Origin: Capnocytophaga cynodegmi DSM 19736
Lineage (GTDB): Bacteria; Bacteroidota; Bacteroidia; Flavobacteriales; Flavobacteriaceae
Direction: 5' to 3'
DNA: 51,703 nt
NCBI RefSeq assembly: GCF_000379185.1
Contig: NZ_KB900710.1
Coordinates: forward strand, 1 to 51,703
The translations under genes and the position numbers were made by a program. The notes under the pieces were generated by a model that saw only the letters and a program-made list of their open reading frames with translations, did not search any database and was not told where the DNA came from. Every line of letters begins with the position of its first letter. The stretch's first letter is position 1. Below, piece by piece: positions 34,369 to 44,400 of this stretch.

Positions 34369-34400
34369 TTAAAAGGGGGAATCTTGAAGCGTTATAGAGC
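34369..34400 (+). repeat. 32-bp direct repeat, copy 1
   Basis: This copy contains TTAAAAGGGGGAATCTTGAA and continues to AGAGC. It is identical to the copy at 34454-34485, 85 bases downstream. Confidence 0.75.
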
Positions 34401-34453
34401 CATTTTTAATAAAAGTTCTTTTATTTTGTAAAATAGAGATTTTCTTCACTCTT

Positions 34454-34485
34454 TTAAAAGGGGGAATCTTGAAGCGTTATAGAGC
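34454..34485 (+). repeat. 32-bp direct repeat, copy 2
   Basis: Identical to 34369-34400. The repeat unit lies inside the inverted-end element, so the element may have grown by partial duplication or nested insertion. Confidence 0.75.
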
Positions 34486-34608
34486 TGATTTTACTAAAAA
34501 TTATTCTTATGAGTTGTATAAAGAAAGTATTAGGATGAGAAATTCCCCCTTTTAAGGGGGTTAGGGGGATATAAAATAAATAGATATATAGTATAAACTA
34601 ATTTGACA

Positions 34609-36000
34609 ATGAACATATTTAAAATAATAGGAATTGCGACCACTATGGCACTGCTAACTTCGTGTGCTGCTCGTAAATCGTATGAGAGACCACAGGTGGT
34701 GGATAGTAAATTGTTCCGAAGTGAGAACATTTCAGCAGATAGCCTCAGTTCGGCGGTGGTGTCGTGGAAGAATATTTTTACTGACCAAGTGTTGCAGCAA
34801 CATATTAGCAAGGCTTTGACCAGCAATCTGGATATTAGAGTTGCTATGCAGAATGTAGCTTCAGCACAAGCCTATTTAAAACAAAGCAAAAGTGCCTTCT
34901 TGCCATCAGTTTCAGCATCAGGAAGCTATACGCATAGCACAGCATCGCTCAATGCAAATCCATTGCTAAGGGAAAGAACCTATAACGATTTGTGGGACTT
35001 GACAGCTAATGCCTCTTGGGAAGCTGATATATGGGGAAAATTGAATGCACAAGCTAAGGCAAGTTATGCTTCGTACTTGGCTACAACTTCAGCACATCAG
35101 GCGGTACAATCCGAAGTGGTGGCTACCTTAGCAACAGCTTATTATCAATTGCTGATGTATGATAAGCAACATAAAATACTTCAGGAAACTATTAAGCTGC
35201 GTGAAGCCAGTTTGCAAACTACTCAAGCTCTTAAAGATGCAGGAATTACCACAGAAGTAGCTGTGCAACAAACACAAGCCTTATTATATAATGCACAATC
35301 GCAATTAGTTTCTATAAAGAATGCTATCTGGGCTTTGGAAAATAGCATAGCTGTGCTATTGGCAGAAAGTCCACAGGCTATTGAAAGAACAAATCTGGAA
35401 GAACAGCAGTTTCCTACAGATTTTAAACAAGGATATGCCATCAGTTTACTTGAAAACAGACCCGACGTGAAACGTGCAGAGTACAATTTGATAAATGCCT
35501 TTGAGCTAACCAATGTAGCACGTGCAGGATTTTATCCGTCGTTTACCCTTACAGCTCGTGCAGGTATTACAAGTACTGATATTGAGCAATGGTTTTCTGT
35601 CAAGTCCATATTCGCAAACTTTATTGCAGGGCTTACGCAACCCATACTCAATCGCCGACAAGTACGCACACAATACGAAGTGAGTGAAGCTAACAGACAA
35701 ATAGCTTTATTAGGATTTCAAAAAATATTACTTACAGCAGGAAAGGAAGTTTCAGATGCTATGCAGAATTTTACTTCACAAGATGCCTTTATACACCTAA
35801 AGCAAAAAGAAATGGAGGCTTACCAGAAAGCAACAGACTATTCAAAAGAATTATTCAATAGTGGAATGGCAAGTTATTTAGAGGTAATAACAGCTGAGGT
35901 TAATCGATTGAATGCTGAACTTGCCCTTGCGAACGCTCAGTTTATGCGAATGCAGTACGGAATAGCCCTTTATAAAGCTCTGGGTGGTGGTTGGCGATAG
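34609..36000 (+). CDS. TolC/OprM-family outer membrane efflux lipoprotein
   Basis: This is the outer-membrane channel of the RND efflux system. The frame opens at TTG 34603, but the ATG at 34609 gives a normal signal sequence and lipobox (ALLTSCAARK, Cys19). Family features are VSWKNIFTDQVLQQHISKAL, NLDIRVAMQNVASAQAYLKQ, ENRPDVKRAEYNLINA and the helical C-terminal half ending with IALYKALGGGW. The size (463 aa) is typical of the NodT/CusC group. The gene follows the MITE-like repeat and is separated from the pump gene by a DUF6261 gene. Confidence 0.93.
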   Translation: MNIFKIIGIATTMALLTSCAARKSYERPQVVDSKLFRSENISADSLSSAVVSWKNIFTDQVLQQHISKALTSNLDIRVAMQNVASAQAYLKQSKSAFLPSVSASGSYTHSTASLNANPLLRERTYNDLWDLTANASWEADIWGKLNAQAKASYASYLATTSAHQAVQSEVVATLATAYYQLLMYDKQHKILQETIKLREASLQTTQALKDAGITTEVAVQQTQALLYNAQSQLVSIKNAIWALENSIAVLLAESPQAIERTNLEEQQFPTDFKQGYAISLLENRPDVKRAEYNLINAFELTNVARAGFYPSFTLTARAGITSTDIEQWFSVKSIFANFIAGLTQPILNRRQVRTQYEVSEANRQIALLGFQKILLTAGKEVSDAMQNFTSQDAFIHLKQKEMEAYQKATDYSKELFNSGMASYLEVITAEVNRLNAELALANAQFMRMQYGIALYKALGGGWR

Positions 36001-36413
36001 ATTTTATAAGTAAGTAAATTTGAAATTATAATATAGGTATTGCGTAGGAAATGCTAAATAAAATTAGTTAGTGTAGTTAGGTCTTTCTTATAGGTTCAAA
36101 TTTTTAAAGTTGCTGTATTGAGGGCATTTTTATTGATATTTTATTTTTTAGTTAGTGTGTTGAGGTCTTTATGATAGATATAAGTTTTTGAAATTATAGT
36201 AAAGAGTAATCTATCATAACTAAAAAAAATAAAAAGTAATTGTATCGACCTGTATCTATTAGCTAAAAATATTTGAAAGTATTGTAAATAGTAAGATATA
36301 TTGATTTTGATTATCAAAAATGGATTGATATAGAAATAATTTATAAATTTTGCTTTTTAGAAATATGTAAACTATATTTATTTCAGTGAATAATAATTTT
36401 AAAATAGATAGTT
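36001..36413. other. AT-rich gap with imperfect direct repeats
   Basis: These 413 bases have no gene. An imperfect 23-base direct repeat is present at 36064-36086 and 36148-36170 (about three differences), starting TTAGTTAGTGT in both. It may be a regulator site or remnant repeats. No clear promoter box was found before the DUF6261 gene. Confidence 0.4.
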
Positions 36414-37181
36414 ATGAGCGTATTAATGGACATTTCGTTGCCGAATCTTGTTAAGTTAAACAATGATGAGTATGCCCAATTTATAAAAGGGGTAGTGAAT
36501 TTGATAGATGAAAGTGCTTTGGATAAACTGGCTGTAAAGCAAGAGCTATTTGCATCTATTCAAAAAAATTTGGATTTGCTAACAGAGGCATCTCGCCAAA
36601 GTCGTTCAAGCAAAGAGTCTGAAAGTATCAATCGATTGGACAAACAGCGTACGGAGTTGCTATCCTACATAACGTCATCTTTCAGGTTGGCAAGAAAAAG
36701 CTCGATGGACTCGCATAAGGAATCAGCTCAGGTGCTTAGCAAGGAGTTTAAAAACTACTCGGGTGTAGCATCATTGCCTACGCGTCAGAAGTCACAAGCT
36801 ATCGATGCACTGCTTAAAGATTTGGAAAAGGCTGAAATCGCAAAGCATTTGAAGGTTTTGAGCTTATCACACGCGGTCTCTACACTGAAAGAAGTTAATG
36901 CAAAATATCAGGAGCTGGTAGGAGTGAGGGCAGAAACACAGGCTACAACACCGCTAATCAATGTGAAGAAGGTGCGTAAGGAAACCCATTTGCTTTACAG
37001 GGAGTTGGTCAGATATGCTTTCTCCAACAATGTGATTAATCCATCTGACGAAAGCCAAAGTTTTATCAGGTTGCTTAATAAATTGATGGACGACACGATG
37101 AATGCCTATAAGCAACGTTTAGGGCAGCTTAATGCTAACAAAAATGCATCTGCTAAGGAGGAAAATAAACCTGCAATGTAA
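36414..37181 (+). CDS. DUF6261-family protein, 255 aa
   Basis: This is a helical, soluble protein without signal peptide, matching the DUF6261 family known from Bacteroidota (my identification is from overall pattern: SVLMDISLPNLVKLNNDEYA at the start, LYRELVRYAFSNNVINPS near the end). It appears helix-rich with many charged residues, and the C-terminal tail is low complexity (NANKNASAKEENKPAM). The function is unknown. Its position between outer-membrane factor and pump genes is unusual; a hairpin follows it (37211-37250), so it may be transcribed separately from the pump. Confidence 0.75.
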   Translation: MSVLMDISLPNLVKLNNDEYAQFIKGVVNLIDESALDKLAVKQELFASIQKNLDLLTEASRQSRSSKESESINRLDKQRTELLSYITSSFRLARKSSMDSHKESAQVLSKEFKNYSGVASLPTRQKSQAIDALLKDLEKAEIAKHLKVLSLSHAVSTLKEVNAKYQELVGVRAETQATTPLINVKKVRKETHLLYRELVRYAFSNNVINPSDESQSFIRLLNKLMDDTMNAYKQRLGQLNANKNASAKEENKPAM

Positions 37182-37210
37182 CAGAATGTATTAGTTTTAT
37201 GATTTATTAG

Positions 37211-37250
37211 CTTACCGATTTGCATAAAGTTGGTAAGTAGTATTTTTTTT
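37211..37250 (+). terminator. Hairpin with T run after the DUF6261 gene
   Basis: CTTACC (37211-37216) pairs with GGTAAG (37232-37237), followed a few bases later by eight Ts. The stem is short, so confidence is modest. Confidence 0.4.
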
Positions 37251-37440
37251 GGCTCATTAAAAATAGTACTATCTACTAAATTAAATAGAAAAAAGTTATT
37301 GTAAAGTTTGTAATATGAATAGGTTGGCTATTCTTATTCTATAGAAAAATAAAAATTGTTATGCTATGATAATCAAAAGCTATTAAAAATAGTTGTGTGT
37401 TATGATTACATAATGATTTATATATTAGGAATTAAAAAAT

Positions 37441-40400
37441 ATGATAAAAAAGTTTATTGACAGACCTGTACTATCAACAGTTATCTCCATCTTGATAGTC
37501 ATTTTAGGTATTTTAGGGATAATTGCACTACCTGTATCCCAATATCCTGATATTGCTCCGGTAACGGTAACAGTTTCGGCAAATTATACTGGTGCGAATG
37601 CGGAAACGGTACTAAAATCTGTTGTTATTCCTCTGGAGGAACAGATAAATGGTGTAGAGAATATGGATTATATCAGCTCTACAGCCAACAATAGTGGTTC
37701 TGCGAATATCTCAGTTTATTTCAAACAAGGAACTGACCCAGATATTGCTGTGGTTAATGTGCAGAATAGGGTTGCACGAGCCAATGCCATATTACCTTCG
37801 GAGGTTACGCAGTCGGGAGTTATCACCCAAAAACAAAACTCGGGGGCGTTGATGTTCCTAACGTTCTACTCTGAAAATCCTGAGCTTGATGATATCTTCA
37901 TTCAGAACTATATGAATATTAATGTAGTTCCTGCCATTAAGCGTATCAACGGGGTAGGAGATGCTTCAGTATTCGGAGCGAAGGATTACTCAATGCGGAT
38001 ATGGCTCGACCCCCAGAAACTTTCGGCGTATAAACTAAATCCGTCCGAAGTTACTTCTGCAATTACCAGCCAGAGTAGGGAAGCAGCAGCCGGAACCTTA
38101 GGTCAGAATAGTGGAAGCATCTATGAATATACAATTAAGTACAAAGGAAAGTTCAACGAGGTAAGCGAATATGAAAATATAGTCATCAAAGCGATAGATG
38201 GCGGTAGGGTACTACGCTTGAAAGATGTTGCAAAGATAGAGTTAGGGGCACTTTCTTATACTGGGTTTGCTAAGAATAACGGAAATCCTGCCGTTTCGAT
38301 GGGTATTTTCCAGACGCCTGGCTCCAATGCACAGAATATTATCAATGATATTAAGGAATATCTGCAAAATGCAAAGCCTACCTTTCCTGAAGGGATAAGC
38401 TATACTATCAATTACGACACCAATGAGTTCTTGGAAGCCTCCATATCAAAGGTACTTACTACACTTTTGGAAGCCTTCTTGCTGGTGTTTTTAGTTGTTT
38501 ATATCTTCTTGCAGGATTTCCGTTCTACGTTAATTCCTGCTATCGCAGTGCCTGTATCTATTGTAGGTACGTTCTTCTTCCTAAATCTGTTTGGTTACTC
38601 GATTAATATGCTTACGCTCTTTGCCTTGGTACTGGCTATCGGTATTGTTGTGGACGATGCGATTATCGTTGTGGAGGCAGTTCACGCTAAAATGGAGAAT
38701 ACTGGACGTAAAGCAAGGAATGCAACCATTGAGGCGATGCACGAGATTTCAGGAGCGATTATCTCAGTTACTTTGGTGATGGCAGCGGTGTTCATTCCAG
38801 TGACCTTCATAGGAGGAACAACGGGTGTATTCTATAAACAATTTGGGGTAACACTCATTGTAGCTATTGCAATATCAGCAGTGAATGCCCTTACACTTAG
38901 TCCTGTGTTATGTGCTTTGTTCCTAAAAACACATCAGCATAAAGAATATCAGGATAAATCTTTCGTACAGAAGTTCTTTCATAAGTTCAACATTGCCTTC
39001 GATGCAGCTACTAAACGATATGGGCAAACCTTTACCTTCTTTCTACGCCATAAGTGGGTAACTTTAGTATTATTTGCCATAGCTGGAGTAGGGTTTTATA
39101 TGGCTAATACTAAAATGAAGACTGGTTTTGTACCTACGGAAGATAATGGATTGTTATTTATAGATGCACAATTGATACCAGGAGCATCAATGGAACGCAC
39201 GGCAGCCGTGATGAATGAAGCACAGGAGAAGCTACGAAAAATTCCAGGGGTGAGTTCTGTTACAGCTATTACAGGTAGAAGTTTTATTTCAGGGGCAGGA
39301 AGTAACTATGGTATGGGCTTTTTGCGATTAAAGCCTTTTGAAGAACGTTTGTCAGACCCTAATCAGTCAATACAAGCTATCACAGCTCAGGCTTTCAGAG
39401 CGGTATCGGATATTCCAGAGGCTCGTGTTATCTTTTTCCAACCACCAGCAGTTCCTGGATTTGGTATGAGTTCAGGTTTTTCGATGGTATTGCTTGACAG
39501 AGCAGGAGGAGAGATTAAAGATTTGGAGCGAGTATCGCAGGAGTTTATAGGAAAGCTAATGCAACGACCCGAAATACAATATGTACAGACTTCATTCAAT
39601 GCAAATTACCCACAATATCAAATGACGCTTAATGTAGAACGTGCAGTACAGGCGGGAGTGAATGTAAGTAGTATTCTATCTTCTCTTCAAAGCTATATAG
39701 GAGGTGTTTATGCTACTGATTTCACCAAGTACGGAAAGCAATTTCGTGTGATGGTTCAGGCACTTCCTGATGATAGAAAGGATATAAGTAACTTAAATGG
39801 GTTGATGGTAAAAACAGCATCAGGTGAAATGACTCCTATTTCACAATTTGTGAGCTTGGAAAGGACTTTCGGACCTCAGAGCTTAAACCGTTACAATCTT
39901 TTTACTGCTGTGAATCTTTCAGGAGCTAATGCCGAAGGATATAGTACAGGTGATGCTCTTCGTGCTGTGGAGGAAGTAGCTACTGAGAGTCTCGGTGCTA
40001 ATTACAGCATTGATTACACAGGAATTACAAGGGAAGAGCAAGGTTCTGGCTCACAAACGGCAATCATTTTTGTACTTAGTTTGATATTTACCTATTTCAT
40101 TCTTTCAGCTCAATATGAGAGCTACATTCTTCCTCTGGGGGTTATCTTCTCGCTACCCTTTGGAATAATGGGAGCTTATCTGGGACAATGGTTATTTGGC
40201 TTGGAGAATAATATTTATTTCCAGATTTCGCTCATTATGCTAGTTGGACTTTTGGCTAAGAATGCTATCTTGATTATTGAGTTCGCTGAGCAACGCAGAC
40301 ATCACGGCGAAAGCCTGTCGCGTTCGGCTATCAATGCAGCGATGGCACGTTTGCGACCTATTTTGATGACTTCATTTGCTTTCATTGTAGGATTATTACC

Positions 40401-40569
40401 CTTGGTATTTGCATCAGGCATTGGAGCAGCTGGTAATCGTTCGGTAGCAACAGGGGCGGTGAGTGGTTTGCTTATTGGAACTTTCTTAGGACTGATAGTA
40501 ATTCCAGTTTTGTTTGTAATCTTTCAGCATTTACAGGAAAGGTTTGTAGGAAGAAAAGTACGATTGTAG
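37441..40569 (+). CDS. RND (HAE-1) multidrug efflux pump, AcrB/MexB type
   Basis: A 1042-aa inner-membrane proton-driven transporter with the AcrB plan: 12 transmembrane helices and two large periplasmic loops. Signature sequences are FIDRPVLSTVISILIVILG, the proton-relay GIVVDDAIIVVEAV in helix 4 and LVGLLAKNAILIIEFAEQ in helix 10. The periplasmic porter includes SGALMFLTFYS and PGFGMSSGFSMVLLDR. Hydrophobic drugs or detergents are likely substrates. It forms a tripartite system with the adaptor at 33210 and the channel at 34609. A bidirectional terminator follows. No regulator gene is next to it. Confidence 0.95.
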   Translation: MIKKFIDRPVLSTVISILIVILGILGIIALPVSQYPDIAPVTVTVSANYTGANAETVLKSVVIPLEEQINGVENMDYISSTANNSGSANISVYFKQGTDPDIAVVNVQNRVARANAILPSEVTQSGVITQKQNSGALMFLTFYSENPELDDIFIQNYMNINVVPAIKRINGVGDASVFGAKDYSMRIWLDPQKLSAYKLNPSEVTSAITSQSREAAAGTLGQNSGSIYEYTIKYKGKFNEVSEYENIVIKAIDGGRVLRLKDVAKIELGALSYTGFAKNNGNPAVSMGIFQTPGSNAQNIINDIKEYLQNAKPTFPEGISYTINYDTNEFLEASISKVLTTLLEAFLLVFLVVYIFLQDFRSTLIPAIAVPVSIVGTFFFLNLFGYSINMLTLFALVLAIGIVVDDAIIVVEAVHAKMENTGRKARNATIEAMHEISGAIISVTLVMAAVFIPVTFIGGTTGVFYKQFGVTLIVAIAISAVNALTLSPVLCALFLKTHQHKEYQDKSFVQKFFHKFNIAFDAATKRYGQTFTFFLRHKWVTLVLFAIAGVGFYMANTKMKTGFVPTEDNGLLFIDAQLIPGASMERTAAVMNEAQEKLRKIPGVSSVTAITGRSFISGAGSNYGMGFLRLKPFEERLSDPNQSIQAITAQAFRAVSDIPEARVIFFQPPAVPGFGMSSGFSMVLLDRAGGEIKDLERVSQEFIGKLMQRPEIQYVQTSFNANYPQYQMTLNVERAVQAGVNVSSILSSLQSYIGGVYATDFTKYGKQFRVMVQALPDDRKDISNLNGLMVKTASGEMTPISQFVSLERTFGPQSLNRYNLFTAVNLSGANAEGYSTGDALRAVEEVATESLGANYSIDYTGITREEQGSGSQTAIIFVLSLIFTYFILSAQYESYILPLGVIFSLPFGIMGAYLGQWLFGLENNIYFQISLIMLVGLLAKNAILIIEFAEQRRHHGESLSRSAINAAMARLRPILMTSFAFIVGLLPLVFASGIGAAGNRSVATGAVSGLLIGTFLGLIVIPVLFVIFQHLQERFVGRKVRL

Positions 40570-40627
40570 TCGTTTCGTATAGCTATTGTTTATTTAAATA
40601 GATATAAAGACTTAATTATTATAAATA

Positions 40628-40661
40628 AAAATCCCAGTAATTAGTGTATTACTGGGATTTT
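40628..40661. terminator. Bidirectional terminator between convergent genes
   Basis: AAAATCCCAGTAAT and ATTACTGGGATTTT form a 13-14-bp stem. It serves the RND gene (+) and the beta-barrel gene (-). Confidence 0.88.
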
Positions 40662-40680
40662 ATTAATTTTGGATAGTTGG

Positions 40681-41259
40681 TTAGAACTTCAATCCAACTC
40701 CAACTTGAATTTGTTGTGTTTTAGCCTTTTCCTTTCCAAAGTCGCTAATATCATAGAATCCCCAGACGTAGCGTCCGTAAATGAAAAAAGGCCTTAAGTT
40801 AATTTCAGCTCCTGTAACGAAAGAAAAATCAGAGCTTTTGAAAAGTTTTTCTCCATTTTGCCACAAATTATCATTGCGATTTGTTAAGATACTGAATTGC
40901 GGTCCTGCTAACAAGGAAATAAATCCATTTTGATTGAATTTTAATAGAATAGGAACGTTCAAATAATTAAGTTTCTTTCCTTTATCGAATTTATCATTCC
41001 AGATGGAAGTGTAAGAATCCTCAAGAGTGGTATTTGTTTGGTCGAATAAAATTTCTCCTTGTATTGCCAGTTTATCAAGAAGCCCAACGCTCACGAAACC
41101 ACCTAATTGATACCCCAATTTGAATTGGTCTTTATAGGCTACACCATCAATTTTACCCAAATTGGCTCCAGCTTTTACACCAATGTTAACTTGTGAAAAT
41201 GCATTTGCAGAGAAAAGCAAAGCAAAAATGACTGAAAATGTTAAAATTGTTTTTTTCAT
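40681..41259 (-). CDS. Outer membrane beta-barrel protein (porin/PorT-like), about 192 aa
   Basis: The frame is open to 41304, but the ATG at 41259 begins a proper signal peptide (KKTILTFSVIFALLFSANAF, cleaved near SQ), so I choose it. The mature protein has alternating strands starting VNIGVKAGANLGKIDGVA and ending QQIQVGVGLKF, an aromatic-capped C-terminal strand of an eight-stranded barrel. It matches the outer membrane beta-barrel (OMP_b-brl_2) family common in Flavobacteriia. The substrate is unknown. Confidence 0.85.
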   Translation of the reverse strand: MKKTILTFSVIFALLFSANAFSQVNIGVKAGANLGKIDGVAYKDQFKLGYQLGGFVSVGLLDKLAIQGEILFDQTNTTLEDSYTSIWNDKFDKGKKLNYLNVPILLKFNQNGFISLLAGPQFSILTNRNDNLWQNGEKLFKSSDFSFVTGAEINLRPFFIYGRYVWGFYDISDFGKEKAKTQQIQVGVGLKF

Positions 41260-41428
41260 TTCTGTAAAATTTAAAATTTCCGAAAACGATAGGGCAATAA
41301 CCATACCAAATTACAAAGTTTGTTATCTGAAAAAGAAAGTCGAAAATATTTATATGTTATAAAATGTAGTTTTTATTTGAGAAAAATAAAATTTTAATGT
41401 AAAACTTTCATAATATAATATTATCTTG

Positions 41429-41436
41429 TACTTTTG
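41429..41436 (+). promoter_or_regulatory. -7 box of the susC/susD promoter
   Basis: TACTTTTG fits TAnnTTTG and lies 39 bases before the susC-like ATG. The -33 is weak. Confidence 0.45.
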
Positions 41437-41475
41437 TATCCCTTTTGTAGAATTAACTTAATAAACAAATAATAT

Positions 41476-44400
41476 ATGAACAAACGAGTTTTATGTTTAC
41501 TTGTGTTACTTGTAGTGAGTTTTCCTCTTTTTGCACAAGTAAAAACCGTAACAGGTACTGTTACAGATGAAGCGGGTAGTCCATTACCTGGAGTAGGCGT
41601 TCTGATACAAGGAACGAAAAGGGGTACATCCACTGATTTTGATGGGAATTATACCTTGCAGGTTAATGAAGGAGGTGTTCTTGAGTTTTCCTATATCGGA
41701 TTTATGACTCAAACTAAAAAAGTAACAGGAGCTGGTAATTCTTTGAAAATTAATGTAGTAATGAAAGAAGAGGCTCAGCAACTTGGAGAGGTTGTTGTTA
41801 CAGCTTTGGGAATCAAGCGGGAAAAGAAATCTTTAGGATATGCCTTACAAGAAGTGAAAGGAGAATCTTTAGTAGAAGCAAGAGAAGCAAATATAGCAAA
41901 TGCTTTTTCAGGAAAAGTAGCTGGTTTGCAGATTGTTAGAGGGAGTAATGGTCCTGCGGGTTCTTCTAAAATAGTACTTAGGGGAAACAATTCATTGACA
42001 GGAGATAACCAACCTTTAGTAGTTGTAGATGGTGTTCCAATGGATAATTTCACAGGAGCTTCTAACAACGATTTTTGGAACCCTTCTAACGATATGGGAA
42101 ATGGATTGGGTGATTTGAACCCGAATGATATTGAAAGTATGTCAGTGTTGAAGGGACCCGCTGCTGCAGCGTTATATGGTTCTCGAGCTGGTAACGGGGT
42201 TATACTTATTACTACAAAAACGGGTAAAGCACGTGAGGGATTGGGAATTACATATTCTTCTTCTGTAGGTTTTGAAAATGTTTTTATAAGACCCGATGTT
42301 CAGGATATCTTTGGTCAAGGACAAGATGGCGTTTATGACCCTCTTTCTTTTTCAAGTTGGGGACCTAAAATTGAAGGACAGATAATTACCAATTGGAATG
42401 ATAAAAAAGTTCCGTTGCGTACTTATGATAATGTTAATTCATTTCTGAATACAGGTGTTGATATTCAGCATTCTTTGTCTTTTCAGCAACAATTGAAAAA
42501 TGGGACATCTTTGTATACATCCTTAACACACGTAGACAATCAGAGTACCATTCCAGGTTCTACTTTGGAGCGTCTGAATTTAATAACCAGAGCTGTGTCT
42601 CGATTTGGAAAAGATAATAAGTGGACAACAGATTTCAAAGTTCAGTATATTAACTCTAAAGTAAATAATCGTCCTATCAATGGTAACCGAAAAGACAATC
42701 CGTTTTCAACATTGATTAATCTTCCTTCTACGATTGATATTTCTGAATTTAGTTCAGGAATTAATTCTAACGGATATCATATTTGGTTTCACCCGAAAGA
42801 TGGTTTGAATCCATATTGGGCAACTAAATACAATTTGAACAACGACTCTCGCGATCGTTTTTTACTGAATGGTTCTGTAAAATATGAGTTTACAGATTGG
42901 TTAAATGCCGAAGCAAAAGTTGGAACAGATTTGTATACAACCAATTTGGAAAATAAAACTTATGGAAAAGGACCTCTAACATCTACAGGAAGATATAGTA
43001 TTGGAAAGAGAACATTTAATGAAACTAATATGAGCTTCTTGTTGAGTGCCAACAAAAGTAATTTATTTGGTAAGGTGGGAATGGCAGCTACCTTTGGAGG
43101 TAATTTGATGAGTCGCAAACATACCGAAATGGGAATCACAGTTGGAGAATTGGAAGTACCTAATTTGTTTTCGGTTAACAATTCCGTGGGGACACCTTCT
43201 GTAAGTCAGGATTACAAACATCATAGAATTAATTCATTTTATGGGACTTATCAAATTAGCTACAATAGCTATGCATATTTAGATTTTACAGGAAGAAATG
43301 ATTGGTCGTCAACATTAAGTAAAGCAAATCGCTCATTTTTCTATCCTTCAGTAAGTGCTTCTGTGGTGTTTACAGAGTTACTAGATAAGGAATTTAACGT
43401 AAAACCTTCTTGGTTTGATTATGGAAAAATCAGAGCTTCATATGCTGCGGTAGGAAACGATATGGGGCCATATCAATTGTATAATTATTATACAATAGGT
43501 TCTGATCCTAACGGAAATACAACAGGTAGTACCAATTCTGTTTTCTTTGATTCCAATGTAAAAAATGAACTTATAAAGTCTTGGGAAGTGGGCTTGGAAA
43601 CCAAAATGTTTAATAATCGATTAGGTGTTGACCTTTCTTTCTATAAATCAAACGCTGTAAATCAATTATTAGATATTCCTTTAAATTCAATGAGCGGACG
43701 CACTGCGAAAAAAATAAATGCAGGAGATATCGAAAACAAAGGTTTTGAATTGATGCTTACAGGACAACCTATTCGTAATGAGAATTTTGTATGGGATACG
43801 AATTTGAATGTTTCTAAAAATATAAACACAGTTAATGAACTTGCCGAAGGAGTTACACAATATGCTTTGGGAGGTTTTGAAAATGTTAAAATTTTAGCAG
43901 CAACAGGACAGCGTTATGGGGCGATTTATGGTAGCAAATTCTCTCGCGTTGAGGATACTTCAAGTCCGCATTATGGTAGAATTATTGTTGATGCTAATGG
44001 TGTTCCAGAAGCAGCAGAGGGAACTCACTACTTAGGAAATCAGCAACCAGATGTTATGGTAGGGTTTACCAATACGTTCACGTACAAAAATTTAAGTCTA
44101 AGTATCTTGGTTGATGGACGTTTTGGAGGTAAAATATTCTCAGGGACTAATCACGGATTAAAAACAAGCGGTCGTTCAGCAGCTACTGTGGTAAATGGAG
44201 AAAGAGCTGATATTGTTTATAATGGAGTTGTATCAGATGGTAAAGGAGGATATACAGAAAATACCAAAGCTGTTTCTTCTCAAATTTTTTGGACAACTCT
44301 GGCTGGAAAGTCTAACCAAAATTTGGGGATTACAGAAGATAACTTGTATGATGCAACTAATATCCGTATCAGAAATATTCAGTTAAATTATAGATTACCA

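Larger units (their letters stand above)
34354..34570. repeat. MITE-like element with 28-bp inverted ends
   Basis: ATCCCCCTAACCCCCTTAAA and following bases (34354-34381) are the exact reverse complement of 34543-34570. The 217-bp unit lies between the adaptor and OMF genes and has no ORF. Inverted ends built from C/G runs are typical of small, dispersed intergenic elements in Bacteroidota genomes. The left end also contains part of a 32-bp direct repeat. The ends would form a stable hairpin in RNA across the efflux transcript. Confidence 0.7.

Noticed and set aside
36064-36170. CRISPR-like repeat pair
   Set aside because: Only two imperfect copies, with no spacer regularity; reported as simple direct repeats.
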